This document shows, in pieces, positions 24,850 through 34,674 of a stretch of 64,000 nucleotides of DNA (position 1 is its first letter; each line of letters starts with the position of its first letter). The DNA is from Bifidobacterium breve. GTDB lineage: Bacteria > Actinomycetota > Thermoleophilia > Solirubrobacterales > Solirubrobacteraceae. Where the stretch lies: assembly GCA_945878865.1 (NCBI GenBank), contig CAMCUD010000005.1, positions 62,001 through 126,000 on the forward strand. Reading direction: 5' to 3'. The translations under genes and the position numbers were made by a program. The notes under the pieces are model-generated. The model was not told the origin of the DNA. It saw only the letters and a list, made by a program, of their open reading frames with translations, and ran no database searches.

Positions 24850-25479
24850 ATGCCGCCCGACCCGTACCCGATCGCGTACGACGTCGCCTACCCCGACCGG
24901 GACCTCAACCGGCTCACGACGTTCTTCCGCATCTTCACCGTCATCCCCATCGCGATCGTGCTCGGCGCGGTCAGCGGCGGATCGTGGTCCTCGACCTACG
25001 AGGGCACGACGACCTACGGCGCCGCCGCGGGCGGGATCCTCTTCGCCGGCCCGCTGCTCATGATCCTGTTCCGCGAGAAGTTCCCGCTGTGGTGGCAGGA
25101 GTGGAACCGGCAGCTCCTGGCGTTCGGGCTGCGCGTCGGCGTGTACATGGCGCTGCAGGACGACCGCTACCCGTCGACCGACGAGGCGCAGGCCGTGACG
25201 GTCGTCGTCCCGGACGTCGACGCGAAGGCCGACCTCAACCGCTGGCTGCCGCTCGTCAAGTGGTTCCTGGCGATCCCGCACTACATCGTGCTGTTCTTCT
25301 TGTGGATCGCCGCGTTCTTCGTGGTGGTCTTCGCGTGGTTCGCGATCCTCTTCACCGGCCGCTATCCGCGCGGGGCCTTCGACTTCATCGTCGGCGTGTC
25401 GCGGTGGCACGTGCGCGTGATCGCCTACGCGCTCCTACTCGTCACCGACCGCTACCCGCCGTTCAGCCTGGAACCCTGA
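24850..25479 (+). CDS. DUF4389 integral membrane protein
   Basis: 209 residues from ATG 24850, which has GGAGGAA five bases upstream; longer frames lack this. Several membrane helices alternate with short charged segments: FFRIFTVIPIAIVLGAV, GGILFAGPLLMILF, HYIVLFFLWIAAFFVVVFAW and a final WHVRVIAYALLLVTDRYPPF, the recurring DUF4389 signature. The family is common in actinobacteria and has no known function. The last 17 bases overlap the convergent GGDEF-EAL gene. Confidence 0.85.
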   Translation: MPPDPYPIAYDVAYPDRDLNRLTTFFRIFTVIPIAIVLGAVSGGSWSSTYEGTTTYGAAAGGILFAGPLLMILFREKFPLWWQEWNRQLLAFGLRVGVYMALQDDRYPSTDEAQAVTVVVPDVDAKADLNRWLPLVKWFLAIPHYIVLFFLWIAAFFVVVFAWFAILFTGRYPRGAFDFIVGVSRWHVRVIAYALLLVTDRYPPFSLEP

Positions 25480-28003
25480 GGCGCGATTCCAGCTCGTCGG
25501 GCGGCAGGGGCCGGTCGAGCAGGAAGCCCTGAGCGTACCGGCAGCCCAGCTCGCGCAGCCGCGCGAGCTGGGCGTCGGTCTCCACGCCCTCGGGGATGAC
25601 GTCGACCCCGAGCGCGCTCGCCATCCGGACGATCGCGGTGACGATCGCCAGGTCGCCGCTCTCGTCGTCGGCGATGCCGTCGATGAAGGACCGATCGATC
25701 TTCAGCACCTCGATCGGGTAGCGCTTGAGGTAGCTCAGCGACGAGTAGCCCGTCCCGAAGTCGTCGATGACGAGGCGGACGCCGAGCCGCTGCAGCCGGC
25801 GGAGCGTGTCGGCCGTCGTCTGCGCGTCCTCGATGAGCACGTGCTCGGTGATCTCCAGGCCGATGTCCTGCGGGTCGAGCCCCGCCTCCTCGATCGCCTC
25901 GGCGACGATGTCGACGACGTCGGGCTGGGTGACCTGCTGCGCCGAGAGGTTCACCGTCATGCGCAGCGACTCGGCGCCGGGGACCGAGCGGCGCCAGCGC
26001 GCGAGCTGGCGGCAGGCGCGCTGGAGCACCCACGCGCCGAGCTGCACGATGAGCCCGCTCTCCTCCGCGATCGGGATGAACTGGTCGGGGCCGACGAGGC
26101 CACGGTCGGGGTGGTTCCAGCGCACGAGCGCCTCGCATCCCATGACGCGGTCGTCGCGCAGGTCGTGGATCGGCTGGAAGAAGAGCTGCAGCTCCTCGCG
26201 GTCCAGGCCGCGGCGCAGCTCGTTCTCGACCTGCAGACGGGCGACCGCCCGCGCGCGCATCCCCTCATCGAAGACCTCGTAGCGCCCGCGGCCGGCCTCC
26301 TTGGCGCGGTACATCGCCGCGTCGGCGTCGCGCAGGAGCTCGTCGGCGTCGACGTGGCGGCTGGCGACGACCAGGCCGATGCTCGCCGTGGCGAACTGCT
26401 GCTCGCCGCCGAGCGCGAACGGGCGCAGGAAGCAGGCGCCGAGGCGCTCTGCCATCTCCTGCGCCTCGCGCTCGTCCTCGAGGTCCTCGCACAGCACGGC
26501 GAACTCGTCGCCGCCAAGCCGCGCGACCGTGTCGCTGGCGCGTACCGCGCCGGAGAGCCGCGGCGCGACCTCGCGGATGAGCTCGTCCCCGGCGAGGTGG
26601 CCCAGCGAGTCGTTGATGAGCTTGAAGCGGTCGATGTCCAGCAGGAGCACCGCCAGCGGCGAGCGATCGCGTTCGCTGCGTGCGAGCGCCTGCGTGAGGC
26701 GGTCGCTGAAGAGCACCCGATTCGGCAGCCCCGTGAGCGGGTCGTGCATCGCGTCGTGGCGCGCCTGATCCTCGGCCTGCCGCGCGTTGATCGCCGTGGC
26801 GAGGACGTGGGAGACCGCCTGGAGCAGGTTCGTGTCGTCGGTGGTGAACACCCGCTTCTCGCGCGCGTAGGCGCAGAGCTGGCCCATCGGGCGCTCGCGG
26901 TCGCCGAGCGTGACCGCGGCCCCGCTGACGACGCCCTGCTCGAGGAGCGGCTCGACCATCACGCCGACCGGGCGCTCGGACAGGTCGTAGAACGTGATCG
27001 GGCCCCGCTGCATCATCTGAAAGACGACGCGCGAGACCTCCCTGGACGGCGTCAGGCGCCGGCCGACCATGTTCTTCGTGTCCCCGACCGCGGCGGCGAC
27101 GAGCAGGTCCTTCTTGCCGCGCTCGAACTCGAGGACCGCCGCGAGCGGGACGTCGAGGGTGCGGGCGACCGCCTCACACGCCTCGCGCATGAGGTCGGGG
27201 ATCGGCATGCCGCTCAGCGCGCGCTCGCCGAGCTCCGCGACCGCGGACTGCTGGGCCAGGCGTCGCTCGAGCTCCTCGGCGTCGCGCCGGCGCTTGGTGA
27301 TGTCCTGCGTCGAGCAGCGGACCTCCGTGACCCGGCCGTCGTCGGCGGCGATCCCGGTCGCGGTCGTCTCCAGCCAGCGCAGGTCGCCCTCGTTCTGCAG
27401 CCGAAACGCCATCGTGACGGTCCGCCCCTCGGTGACCGCGGGGCGCACCTCGCCGCGAATGCGGTCGCGGTCCTCAGCGTGGACGAGGTCGTAGATGCTG
27501 CGGCCCATCAGCCAGGTCGGCTCGATGCCCAGCTCGGCCACCGACGGCGAGACGTAGAGCACCGTCCCGTCGGGCGCGTGGCGCGTGACGATGTCCGTCG
27601 CATGTTCGGCGAGTGAGCGGAACGCGGTCTCGCGCTCGCGCAGCTCGAGCTCGGCCTGCTGGCGCTGCGAGGCGTCGAAGGTCACGAGGACGCCGCCGGT
27701 GACGTGGCCGCCGGCCTCCACGGGGCTGGCCACCGCGAGGTGCAGCGTGCGCTCGTCGGGTGAGGAGAGCTCGAAGCGACGGACCTCGCCGCCGAGGACG
27801 GCCTTCCAGACGGCGTCCGCGGGTGCGACCACGCCGGCGGGCAGACCGTCGGTCAGCGGCCGCCCCTGCAGCGGGCCGTCGAGGATCGTCAGCCGGGCGT
27901 CAAAGCGCACGGCTGTGACGCCGGGAACCCCGGCGAGCTCGACCCCAGTCGCCGGGCGACCGGTTTCGGGGACAGGGGAGTCGCGCCGGGTCGGCACCGT
28001 CAC
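25463..28003 (-). CDS. PAS-GAF-GGDEF-EAL cyclic-di-GMP enzyme
   Basis: 846 residues from GTG 28003; a start at 28087 would overlap the divergent gene. Order: small N-terminal sensor (1-111), PAS (about 125-245), GAF (about 255-410), GGDEF (about 420-590), EAL (about 600-840). Both catalytic centres look intact: RLGGDEF at 495-501 with an RxxD inhibitory site just before (RASD), and EAL at 624-626 with NLSAQQ, EITEH, DDFGTGYSSL and KIDRSF. It could make and break c-di-GMP, with PAS/GAF ligands setting the balance. There is no membrane segment, so it is cytoplasmic. Confidence 0.93.
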   Translation of the reverse strand: MTVPTRRDSPVPETGRPATGVELAGVPGVTAVRFDARLTILDGPLQGRPLTDGLPAGVVAPADAVWKAVLGGEVRRFELSSPDERTLHLAVASPVEAGGHVTGGVLVTFDASQRQQAELELRERETAFRSLAEHATDIVTRHAPDGTVLYVSPSVAELGIEPTWLMGRSIYDLVHAEDRDRIRGEVRPAVTEGRTVTMAFRLQNEGDLRWLETTATGIAADDGRVTEVRCSTQDITKRRRDAEELERRLAQQSAVAELGERALSGMPIPDLMREACEAVARTLDVPLAAVLEFERGKKDLLVAAAVGDTKNMVGRRLTPSREVSRVVFQMMQRGPITFYDLSERPVGVMVEPLLEQGVVSGAAVTLGDRERPMGQLCAYAREKRVFTTDDTNLLQAVSHVLATAINARQAEDQARHDAMHDPLTGLPNRVLFSDRLTQALARSERDRSPLAVLLLDIDRFKLINDSLGHLAGDELIREVAPRLSGAVRASDTVARLGGDEFAVLCEDLEDEREAQEMAERLGACFLRPFALGGEQQFATASIGLVVASRHVDADELLRDADAAMYRAKEAGRGRYEVFDEGMRARAVARLQVENELRRGLDREELQLFFQPIHDLRDDRVMGCEALVRWNHPDRGLVGPDQFIPIAEESGLIVQLGAWVLQRACRQLARWRRSVPGAESLRMTVNLSAQQVTQPDVVDIVAEAIEEAGLDPQDIGLEITEHVLIEDAQTTADTLRRLQRLGVRLVIDDFGTGYSSLSYLKRYPIEVLKIDRSFIDGIADDESGDLAIVTAIVRMASALGVDVIPEGVETDAQLARLRELGCRYAQGFLLDRPLPPDELESRLRVPG

Positions 28004-28077
28004 GAGCCCACTATCGGCAATTTCGCCTGCTAACTCAAGGTGGCACGTCAGACCGGTCCGGGGGTTACGGTTCGCGC

Positions 28078-28878
28078 ATGACGCCAAAACTGGACACCGC
28101 CGGCACGCTCGAGCGGATCTTCGAGATGTACTCCCGACAGTTCGGCGTGCTGCTGCCCGCCGCGCTGATCATCTATCTGCCCGTCGCGGTGCTGCAGATC
28201 GTGGCTGGGTCAAGCATCATCCTCGCGCTGCTCGCCGTCATCGTCGCCCTCGTCGCCGGCACCCTGTTCCAGGGCGCCGTCGTCCAGGCCGTGCGAGACA
28301 TGCAGGACGGCCGCCGTGATCTCAGCGTCGGCGAGGTCATCGCCTCGGCCGTGCCGTTCATCCTCCCGCTGATCGGCGCCGGCATCCTCGCCGGCATCGG
28401 GATCGGGGTCGGCCTCGTGCTGTGCCTCGTGCCTGGCCTGTTCCTCCTGACGATCTGGGCGGTGATCGCTCCGGTGATCGTCGTCGAGAAGTCCGGCGTG
28501 ATGAACGCCTTCTCGCGCAGTCAGAAGCTCGTCAAGGACAACGGCTGGCGGACGTTCGGGGTGCTCATCGTGATGTTCCTCATCACGTTCCTCGCCCAGC
28601 AGATCCTCATCGTCATCGGCGCCGGGGTCGGCGGGGAGATCGGCCGCGGCATCGGCTACCTCATCGCCGCGACGATCACCGCGCCGCTCGCCGCGCTCAC
28701 CGCGGCCACGTTGTACTTCACGCTCGTGGGCCTGAAGGAGGGTGGACAGGTCATGGCACCGGCAGCCGCGCCGGCCGACCCGCCGTACCCGCCCGTCCCG
28801 CCGGCCGGCGGGCCTCCCGCCGGCGGGCCGCCGCAGGCGCCGCCGCCCCCGGAGGGCCCGTCGCCGTTCGGCCAGTAG
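28078..28878 (+). CDS. Integral membrane protein with Pro/Gly-rich tail
   Basis: 266 residues. Five or six hydrophobic segments (for example LLPAALIIYLPVAVLQIV, SSIILALLAVIVALVAGTL and the VGLVLCLVPGLFLLTIWAVI block) resemble the membrane domain found with glycerophosphodiester phosphodiesterases and YciC-like proteins, including VEKSGVMNAFSRSQKLVKDN. The last 35 residues are a proline/glycine-rich cytoplasmic tail. Function unknown. The stop overlaps the GTG of the thioesterase gene (TAGTG), so the two are coupled. Confidence 0.8.
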   Translation: MTPKLDTAGTLERIFEMYSRQFGVLLPAALIIYLPVAVLQIVAGSSIILALLAVIVALVAGTLFQGAVVQAVRDMQDGRRDLSVGEVIASAVPFILPLIGAGILAGIGIGVGLVLCLVPGLFLLTIWAVIAPVIVVEKSGVMNAFSRSQKLVKDNGWRTFGVLIVMFLITFLAQQILIVIGAGVGGEIGRGIGYLIAATITAPLAALTAATLYFTLVGLKEGGQVMAPAAAPADPPYPPVPPAGGPPAGGPPQAPPPPEGPSPFGQ

Positions 28879-29609
28879 TGGACGACGCGCTCGTCGCGCC
28901 GCGGCCCGGCGGGCGCACCTTCTCGGCAGAGGTCATCGCCGGGCTCGGGGACACCGGGCCCGGCGGGCGTGTCCGGTTCGACGCGCTCGCCCGCTGGCTG
29001 CAGGACGTCGCCTATCGCGACGTGGGCGACGCCGGCCTGCTGGACGACGGCACGTGGATCGTCCGGCGCCTGCGTCTGCGGGTGGAGCGCTTCCCCCGCT
29101 TCGACGAGCGCTGCACGCTGACGACCTTCTGCAGCGGCGTGGGCCAGGTCGTCGCCGAGCGCCGGACCACGGTGCGCGGCGACGCGGGCGCCCACGTCGA
29201 GGCGGTCGCGCTGTGGGTGCATCTCGAGTCCGGCGGGGAGGGCCTGCGCGCCCCGTCGGATGCCTACCGCGCCGTGTACGGCACGAGCGCGGGGGACCGG
29301 CGGGTCCGCGCCCGCCTCTTCCACGATCCCGCGCCGCCCGAGGGCGCCGCCGAGCGACCGTTCACCTTCCGCGCGGCCGATCTCGACCTCGCCGACCACG
29401 TCAACAACGCGGCGTACTGGACGGCGCTCGAAGAGCTCCTCGGCCGCGACGAGGTCCCCGAGCCGTGCGACGTCGAGCTCGAGCACCGCGCGCCGTCGGA
29501 CGCGGGAGCCGTCCGCCTGGCCGGCGACGCCTCGCGCGCGTGGGTGCTCGATCCGGGCGGCGCACCGCTCGCGACGCTGCTGGCCCGACCGGTCGGCACC
29601 GGGGAGTAG
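28878..29609 (+). CDS. Acyl-ACP thioesterase-like hot-dog protein
   Basis: 243 residues from a GTG overlapping the previous stop. The first half has a hot-dog fold start (VRFDALARWLQDVAYRDVGD) and TWIVRRLRLRVERFPRF as in plant/bacterial FatA/FatB-type thioesterases. The second hot-dog repeat holds DLDLADHVNNAAYWTALEE, where the D-x-x-x-HVNN is the active-site region. It likely releases fatty acids from ACP or CoA. Two same-strand genes flank it closely (GH15 follows by 12 bases). Confidence 0.85.
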   Translation: MDDALVAPRPGGRTFSAEVIAGLGDTGPGGRVRFDALARWLQDVAYRDVGDAGLLDDGTWIVRRLRLRVERFPRFDERCTLTTFCSGVGQVVAERRTTVRGDAGAHVEAVALWVHLESGGEGLRAPSDAYRAVYGTSAGDRRVRARLFHDPAPPEGAAERPFTFRAADLDLADHVNNAAYWTALEELLGRDEVPEPCDVELEHRAPSDAGAVRLAGDASRAWVLDPGGAPLATLLARPVGTGE

Positions 29610-29621
29610 GGTCCGCGCGCG

Positions 29622-31454
29622 ATGGCCACCGCCCCTGCCTACATGCCCATCGCCGAGCACGGACTGATCGGCGACCTCCAGACCGCGGCGCTCGTCGACA
29701 CCCGCGGCTGCATCTCCTGGTTCTGCTGCCCGCGCTTCGACTCCCCGAGCGTCTTCGGCAAGCTCCTCGACGCCGAGAACGGCGGGTGCTTCTCGGTCAC
29801 CGTCCCGGGCGACGACGTCGTCGTCAAGCAGCTGTACCTGCCCGACACCGCGATTCTCGTCACGCGGTTCCTCACCCCGGGCGGCGTCGGAGAGGTCGTC
29901 GACTTCATGCCCGTCAGCGACCCGACGGTCGCAACCGATCACCACCGGATCGTCCGGACCATCCGGGTGGTGCGCGGCGAGGTGCCGTTCGAGATGGTCT
30001 GCCGGCCGCGCTTTGACTACGGCCGCCGCGATCACGGCCTGCGGCTCACCGACCACCACGCGATGTTCACCACGCCGGAGCTGGAGATCACGCTGCAGAG
30101 CAGCGCGATGCTCGAGCGCGACGGCGAGAACGACGTGCGCGCGAACTTCACCCTGAAGGCCGGTGAGGAGGGCGGCGTCGTCCTCGCCGCCGGCGCCCCC
30201 GGACTCTCCCCCGGCGCGCTGCCCGTCAGCGAGCTGCACCGCCTCGGAGACGAGACCGCCGCGTACTGGCGCGACTGGCTGGACCGCTGCACCTACCAGG
30301 GCCGCTGGCGCGAGACCGTCCGCCGCTCGGCGATGACGCTGAAGCTCCTGACCTACGCGCCGAGCGGCGCGCTCGTCGCCGCGCCGACGACGAGCCTGCC
30401 CGAGCAGATGGGCGGCGAGCGCAACTGGGACTACCGCTACACGTGGATCCGCGACGCGTCCTTCAGCCTGCAGGCACTGCTGCAGATCGGGTTCACCGAC
30501 GAGGCCGAGGCGTTCGCGCACTGGCTCGACGAACGGGTCCGCGAGCAGGCGGGAGACGGCTCGGGGCCGCTGAAGATCATGTACCGCGTCGACGGCTCGA
30601 GCGACCTCGACGAGTTCGAGCTCGCCCACTGGGAGGGCTACGGCGGATCGGCCCCCGTGCGGGTCGGCAACGGCGCGGCCGACCAGCTCCAGCTCGACAT
30701 CTACGGCGAGGCGATGGACTCGATCTACCACGCCACGCTGCACGGCCGGCCGGTCACGCACCACGGCTGGCGCAAGCTCGCGCACATCGTCGACTGGCTG
30801 TGCGACCACTGGGACCAGGTCGACGAGGGGATCTGGGAGACGCGCGGCGGGCGCAAGTCGTTCACGTACAGCCGGCTGATGTCGTGGGTGGCGCTGGACC
30901 GGGCGATCCGGATCTCCAACCACCGCGGCCTACCCGGCGACATCCGACGGTGGCGCACGACCCGCGACGAGATCTACGAGCAGATCATCGAGCGCGGCTG
31001 GAGCGCGGAGAAGCAAGCATTCGTCCAGCACTACGACGATCCGGACAGCGTGATCGACGCATCGCTGCTGAAGATGCCGCTCGTCGGCTTCCTCGCGCCG
31101 CCCGACCCGCTGTGGCTGCACACGCTCAGCGCGATGCGCGAGGACCTCGTCTCGGACAGCCTGGTCTACCGGTACGACCCGCGCGCCTCACCGGACGGCC
31201 TACGCGGCCACGAGGGCACGTTCTCGCTGTGCACCTTCTGGTACGTCGACGCGCTCGCGCGCACCGGCGTGCTGGACGAGGCCCGCCTGACGTTCGAGAA
31301 GATGCTCACGTACGCCAATCACCTCGGGCTGTTCAGCGAGGAGATCGGGCCGACGGGCGAGCAGCTGGGCAACTTCCCGCAGGCCTTCACCCACCTCGCG
31401 CTCATCAGCGCGGCGGTGAACCTCGACGCGGCGCTGAACGAGCGCCGCGCCTGA
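29622..31454 (+). CDS. Glycoside hydrolase family 15 (trehalase/glucoamylase type)
   Basis: 610 residues, the usual length of cytoplasmic actinobacterial GH15 enzymes. Domain 1 starts [19 protein letters not shown] with [18 protein letters not shown], and the alpha/alpha barrel contains [19 protein letters not shown] and [17 protein letters not shown]. Closest recognisable relatives hydrolyse trehalose or alpha-glucans by inversion. No signal peptide is seen. The assignment to trehalase rather than glucoamylase is a guess from length and lack of starch-binding domains. Confidence 0.9.
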   Translation: MATAPAYMPIAEHGLIGDLQTAALVDTRGCISWFCCPRFDSPSVFGKLLDAENGGCFSVTVPGDDVVVKQLYLPDTAILVTRFLTPGGVGEVVDFMPVSDPTVATDHHRIVRTIRVVRGEVPFEMVCRPRFDYGRRDHGLRLTDHHAMFTTPELEITLQSSAMLERDGENDVRANFTLKAGEEGGVVLAAGAPGLSPGALPVSELHRLGDETAAYWRDWLDRCTYQGRWRETVRRSAMTLKLLTYAPSGALVAAPTTSLPEQMGGERNWDYRYTWIRDASFSLQALLQIGFTDEAEAFAHWLDERVREQAGDGSGPLKIMYRVDGSSDLDEFELAHWEGYGGSAPVRVGNGAADQLQLDIYGEAMDSIYHATLHGRPVTHHGWRKLAHIVDWLCDHWDQVDEGIWETRGGRKSFTYSRLMSWVALDRAIRISNHRGLPGDIRRWRTTRDEIYEQIIERGWSAEKQAFVQHYDDPDSVIDASLLKMPLVGFLAPPDPLWLHTLSAMREDLVSDSLVYRYDPRASPDGLRGHEGTFSLCTFWYVDALARTGVLDEARLTFEKMLTYANHLGLFSEEIGPTGEQLGNFPQAFTHLALISAAVNLDAALNERRA

Positions 31455-31462
31455 CCGGCGGC

Positions 31463-31843
31463 ATGGCCGCCGGCGAGTGGATCGTCGACGGCAACAACGT
31501 CATGGGCACGCGCCCGGACGGCTGGTGGCGCGACCGGCGCGCAGCGATGCGCCGGCTCGTCGGCGAGCTCGAGGCGTTCGCCGCGCGGGACGGACGGCCG
31601 GTGACCGTGCTGTTCGACGGCACGCCGTTCGAGGCCGGCGGCGGCGAGCGGGTCGCGGTGCGGTTCGCCAGCCGGAAGGGGCGCGACGCGGCCGACGACG
31701 ACATCGCCGCGCTCGTCGCCCGCCATCCCGAGCCGGGGACGCTCACGGTGGTCACATCGGACCGCGGTCTCACAGCGCGCGTGGCCTCCGCGGGGGCGAC
31801 GGTCGAGGGCGCGCAGACGTTCCTCGCGCGCCTCGCCGGCTAA
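31463..31843 (+). CDS. NYN-domain (PIN-like) RNase, YacP type
   Basis: 126 residues. [17 protein letters not shown] is the NYN/PIN start with its first metal-binding Asp, [12 protein letters not shown] contributes further acidic residues, and [19 protein letters not shown] completes the fold. It resembles the YacP/Rae1 single-domain endoribonuclease family, which cuts mRNA on ribosomes in Bacillus. It follows the GH15 stop by 8 bases and overlaps the convergent hydrolase gene by 4. Confidence 0.85.
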   Translation: MAAGEWIVDGNNVMGTRPDGWWRDRRAAMRRLVGELEAFAARDGRPVTVLFDGTPFEAGGGERVAVRFASRKGRDAADDDIAALVARHPEPGTLTVVTSDRGLTARVASAGATVEGAQTFLARLAG

Positions 31844-33606
31844 CCCTCGCGCTGGAGTGCCGCGATGCGGCGGGCCACCGTCGCATCGCTCGCCGCGCCA
31901 CTGCGGTCCGCCGCCGTCGCGGTCGACTCGCTGCCGGCCAGGCCGAGCATGAAGTCGACGACCGCCTTGGCCACCTTCTCCGGCTGGCCGTCGTTCTGCT
32001 TCGGCGACGCGGTGACGACGTCGAGGTGGTCGTACCCGGGCACGGTGAGCGCCACGTCGGCGCCCCGCAGCGGCGGCGGCGTCCCGTCGGTCACGCCGTC
32101 TTCGGCGAGCACCGTCAGCCGCGGCCGTGCGGCCGGGCCGCCGAGATACTGCACGCGGCGCAGGTCGCCCGCGCGGGTGCCCGCCTGCGAGAAGTTGATG
32201 TCGGTCACGAGCCGCGTCGGGAAGTACTCCTCGGCGAACTCGAGCGGCCCGTCGCCGAGCACCCGGGCGAGGTCCTGGATGTCCGTGACCTCGCTCTGCG
32301 GCGTGCTGTAGACCCCGCCGTTGGGCTTCGGGAACGCGGGCAGCGGATCGTCGAAGTTCGCCCAGCGGTAGAGCGCGGACGTCGAGGTCGGGAAGACCAG
32401 CGGGCCGTCCTGGGAGATCGTCTTGCGCCCGACGGGGCCGTTGGCGTAGACGCCGACGCTTGTACGGATGAAGCCCAGCGGCTGGGTGTCATCGTCGAGG
32501 AACGCGCCGAGCAGCGCCTCGCCGGTGAGGTGCTGGCGGCGCAGCGTCGCGACCGGCGCGATCGTGTCGGCCAGGGTCCGTGAGTGGAAGAGCCGCAGCC
32601 CCTGCTCGGCGGCGCCGCGGGTCGGGATCCGCGCCACGAGGTCGGCGGTGTCCTCGTCGGGACGCAGCTGCGCGACGACGCCGACACCGAGCAGCGTGCC
32701 GATGGTCTCCGGGCCGATGACCCCCACGTCGAGCACGCGCAGCGAGCGGTCAACGAACGCCGTGACGGTGTCGTACGTCGTGGCCCCCGCGGCCGCCGCG
32801 GCCTCGCTCTGCAGCGGCGTCTCGCCCAGGCCGCTCGGGTCCGCGGTCACCGCGCTGTCGAGCGCGACCGACGCGCGGCACAGCTTGTAGCCCGCGTCGT
32901 CGGTGGTCGCCGGGTCGCCGTCGAAGTCCCAGGCCATGAGCTGGCCGGTGATCGAGCCGCCGAGGCTGTGGCCGCCGCAGAACACCTTGCGCGCCCGGAC
33001 GTCCGGGTCCGGCACGCCCTCGACGATGACCGCCCGGTAGTCCTCGACGGTCTGCCGCAGGTCAAAGCTCTTGGCGACCGCGACCTGCCCGTTCTTCAGG
33101 AAGCCGCCGAACCGCCGGCCCGCGACCTCCTTGCGTCCGAAGTAGTAGTCCAGTGCCAGCGCAGGGTCCTTCGCGGCGAGGGCCGCGTCGAGCCCGAAGC
33201 GGTCCTCGAGGCAGTTCGAGCGGCGGTCGAGCGCCCAGACCTCGACGCTGCGGCCGCGCTCGGCGGCCTGCTGCACCACGCCGAGCGCGTTCATCCGCAT
33301 CGACCCGGCCCCGCCGAGGATCCCGGGCATCGCGACGAAGATCGCGTCGGCCTGTTGCGGATCGGTCGGCCCGCCGGCACGGCGGAAGCGCTCGTAGCGC
33401 AGCTGGTCACACGCCGCGGGGTGCGCCGGCGCGCCGCTGGGCAGCGGCGCGTCGATCGTCACGAGGGACCGGGCGACGTCGGCGAACGGGCCGGGCGGCG
33501 TCGTCAGCGGCGCCTCTGTCCGCGCGAGCGCGGCGGGTGCCGTGGCTCCCAGCACCGCCATGCCGACGAGCGCGGCACGACGCATTCGACCCATGACTCG
33601 CTGCAC
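31840..33606 (-). CDS. Secreted alpha/beta-hydrolase-like protein
   Basis: 588 residues from GTG 33606, selected because GGGGGGAG lies 6 bases before it. A signal peptide (GMAVLGATAPAALA) precedes an alpha/beta-hydrolase core: VFCGGHSLGGSITGQLMAWD holds the Ser nucleophile elbow, and GYDHLDVVTAS near the end may hold the catalytic His. The long middle with ranked helices is not typical of a known esterase or lipase family. It is probably exported and acts on esters or lipids. The stop overlaps the NYN gene. Confidence 0.8.
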   Translation of the reverse strand: MQRVMGRMRRAALVGMAVLGATAPAALARTEAPLTTPPGPFADVARSLVTIDAPLPSGAPAHPAACDQLRYERFRRAGGPTDPQQADAIFVAMPGILGGAGSMRMNALGVVQQAAERGRSVEVWALDRRSNCLEDRFGLDAALAAKDPALALDYYFGRKEVAGRRFGGFLKNGQVAVAKSFDLRQTVEDYRAVIVEGVPDPDVRARKVFCGGHSLGGSITGQLMAWDFDGDPATTDDAGYKLCRASVALDSAVTADPSGLGETPLQSEAAAAAGATTYDTVTAFVDRSLRVLDVGVIGPETIGTLLGVGVVAQLRPDEDTADLVARIPTRGAAEQGLRLFHSRTLADTIAPVATLRRQHLTGEALLGAFLDDDTQPLGFIRTSVGVYANGPVGRKTISQDGPLVFPTSTSALYRWANFDDPLPAFPKPNGGVYSTPQSEVTDIQDLARVLGDGPLEFAEEYFPTRLVTDINFSQAGTRAGDLRRVQYLGGPAARPRLTVLAEDGVTDGTPPPLRGADVALTVPGYDHLDVVTASPKQNDGQPEKVAKAVVDFMLGLAGSESTATAADRSGAASDATVARRIAALQREG

Positions 33607-33647
33607 CGTCGTCTCCCCCCGGAAACCCTTGGACGTGTGTCCGAACC

Positions 33648-34631
33648 CTACATCTCGAGGACCACCTTGCCCACAGCCTGGCGCGTCTCCAGGATCTTCA
33701 GCGCCTCCGCGGCGTCCTCCAGGGCGAAGCGCGGGCCGACGATCGGGCGGATGAACCCGCCCGCGATGAGCCCGTCGAGCGCGTCGGCGACCTCCGCGGC
33801 GTAGCTCGGCGTGCTGAACAGGTACTCGCCCCACCCGGCGCCGATGACCTCGGTGTTCTTCAGCAGCAGCCGGTTGACCTTCACCTCCGGGATCGAGCCG
33901 CCCGTGAAGCCGACGACGACGACGCGCCCCGTGCGCGCCAGCGACCGCAGGCTGTCGGTGAAGCGGTCGCCGCCGACGGGGTCGAGCACGAGGTCGACGC
34001 CGCCGCTGGTGAACTCCAGCGCCTCGTCTTTCCACGGGCCGGTGCTGCGGATGACGTGGTCGGCGCCCGCCTGCTCAGCGATCTGCGCCTTCTCGTCGGT
34101 GGAGACGACGGCAATCGTGGTCGCGCCGAGCCCCTTCGCGACCTGGATCGACGCGGTGCCGACGCCACCGGCCGCGCCGTGGATGAGCACCGTCTCGCCG
34201 CTGCGCAGGCGCCCGCGCGTCACGAGCGCGAAGTAGGCCGTGTGGTAGTTGAGGATGAGCCCGGCGCCCTGCGCGAAGTCGAGCTCGTCGTGCAGCGGGA
34301 ACGTGAGGTGCGCCGGCGCCACGGCCTGCTCGGCGAAGCCGCCCAGCACGCAGAACGCCGCAACACGGTCACCCGGCTTGAGCGTCGTGTCGCCCGCGAC
34401 GGCGGTGACCGTCCCGGCGACCTCGCTGCCCGGGACGAACGGCAGCTCCGGCTTCATCTGGTACTCGCCCCGGGTCTGCAGCAGCTCGGGGAACGAGACG
34501 CCCGCCGCCTCGACGTCGACGACGATCCCCGCACCGGGCGTCATGAAGTGCGAAGGCTCGGGGTCGGGAAGGTCGACGAGCCGCAGGGCGGAGTCGGGAC
34601 CGGTCAGCTCGGCGATCTGAATGGCGCGCAT
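33648..34631 (-). CDS. NADPH:quinone oxidoreductase family protein (MDR)
   Basis: 327 residues. GroES-like N-domain with AAGVSFPELLQTRGEYQMKP and PGSEVAGTV, then a Rossmann domain with LIHGAAGGVGTASIQVAKGLGA, the AAGGVG NADPH signature. No structural or catalytic zinc cysteines are present, which fits the quinone oxidoreductase/acryloyl reductase branch of medium-chain dehydrogenases. It lies 43 bases from a divergent LLM oxidoreductase, possibly sharing a promoter region. Confidence 0.9.
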   Translation of the reverse strand: MRAIQIAELTGPDSALRLVDLPDPEPSHFMTPGAGIVVDVEAAGVSFPELLQTRGEYQMKPELPFVPGSEVAGTVTAVAGDTTLKPGDRVAAFCVLGGFAEQAVAPAHLTFPLHDELDFAQGAGLILNYHTAYFALVTRGRLRSGETVLIHGAAGGVGTASIQVAKGLGATTIAVVSTDEKAQIAEQAGADHVIRSTGPWKDEALEFTSGGVDLVLDPVGGDRFTDSLRSLARTGRVVVVGFTGGSIPEVKVNRLLLKNTEVIGAGWGEYLFSTPSYAAEVADALDGLIAGGFIRPIVGPRFALEDAAEALKILETRQAVGKVVLEM

Positions 34632-34674
34632 GGCGCGGACGCTATCGCCCGGGCCACATGGGAAGGTGTGCTGC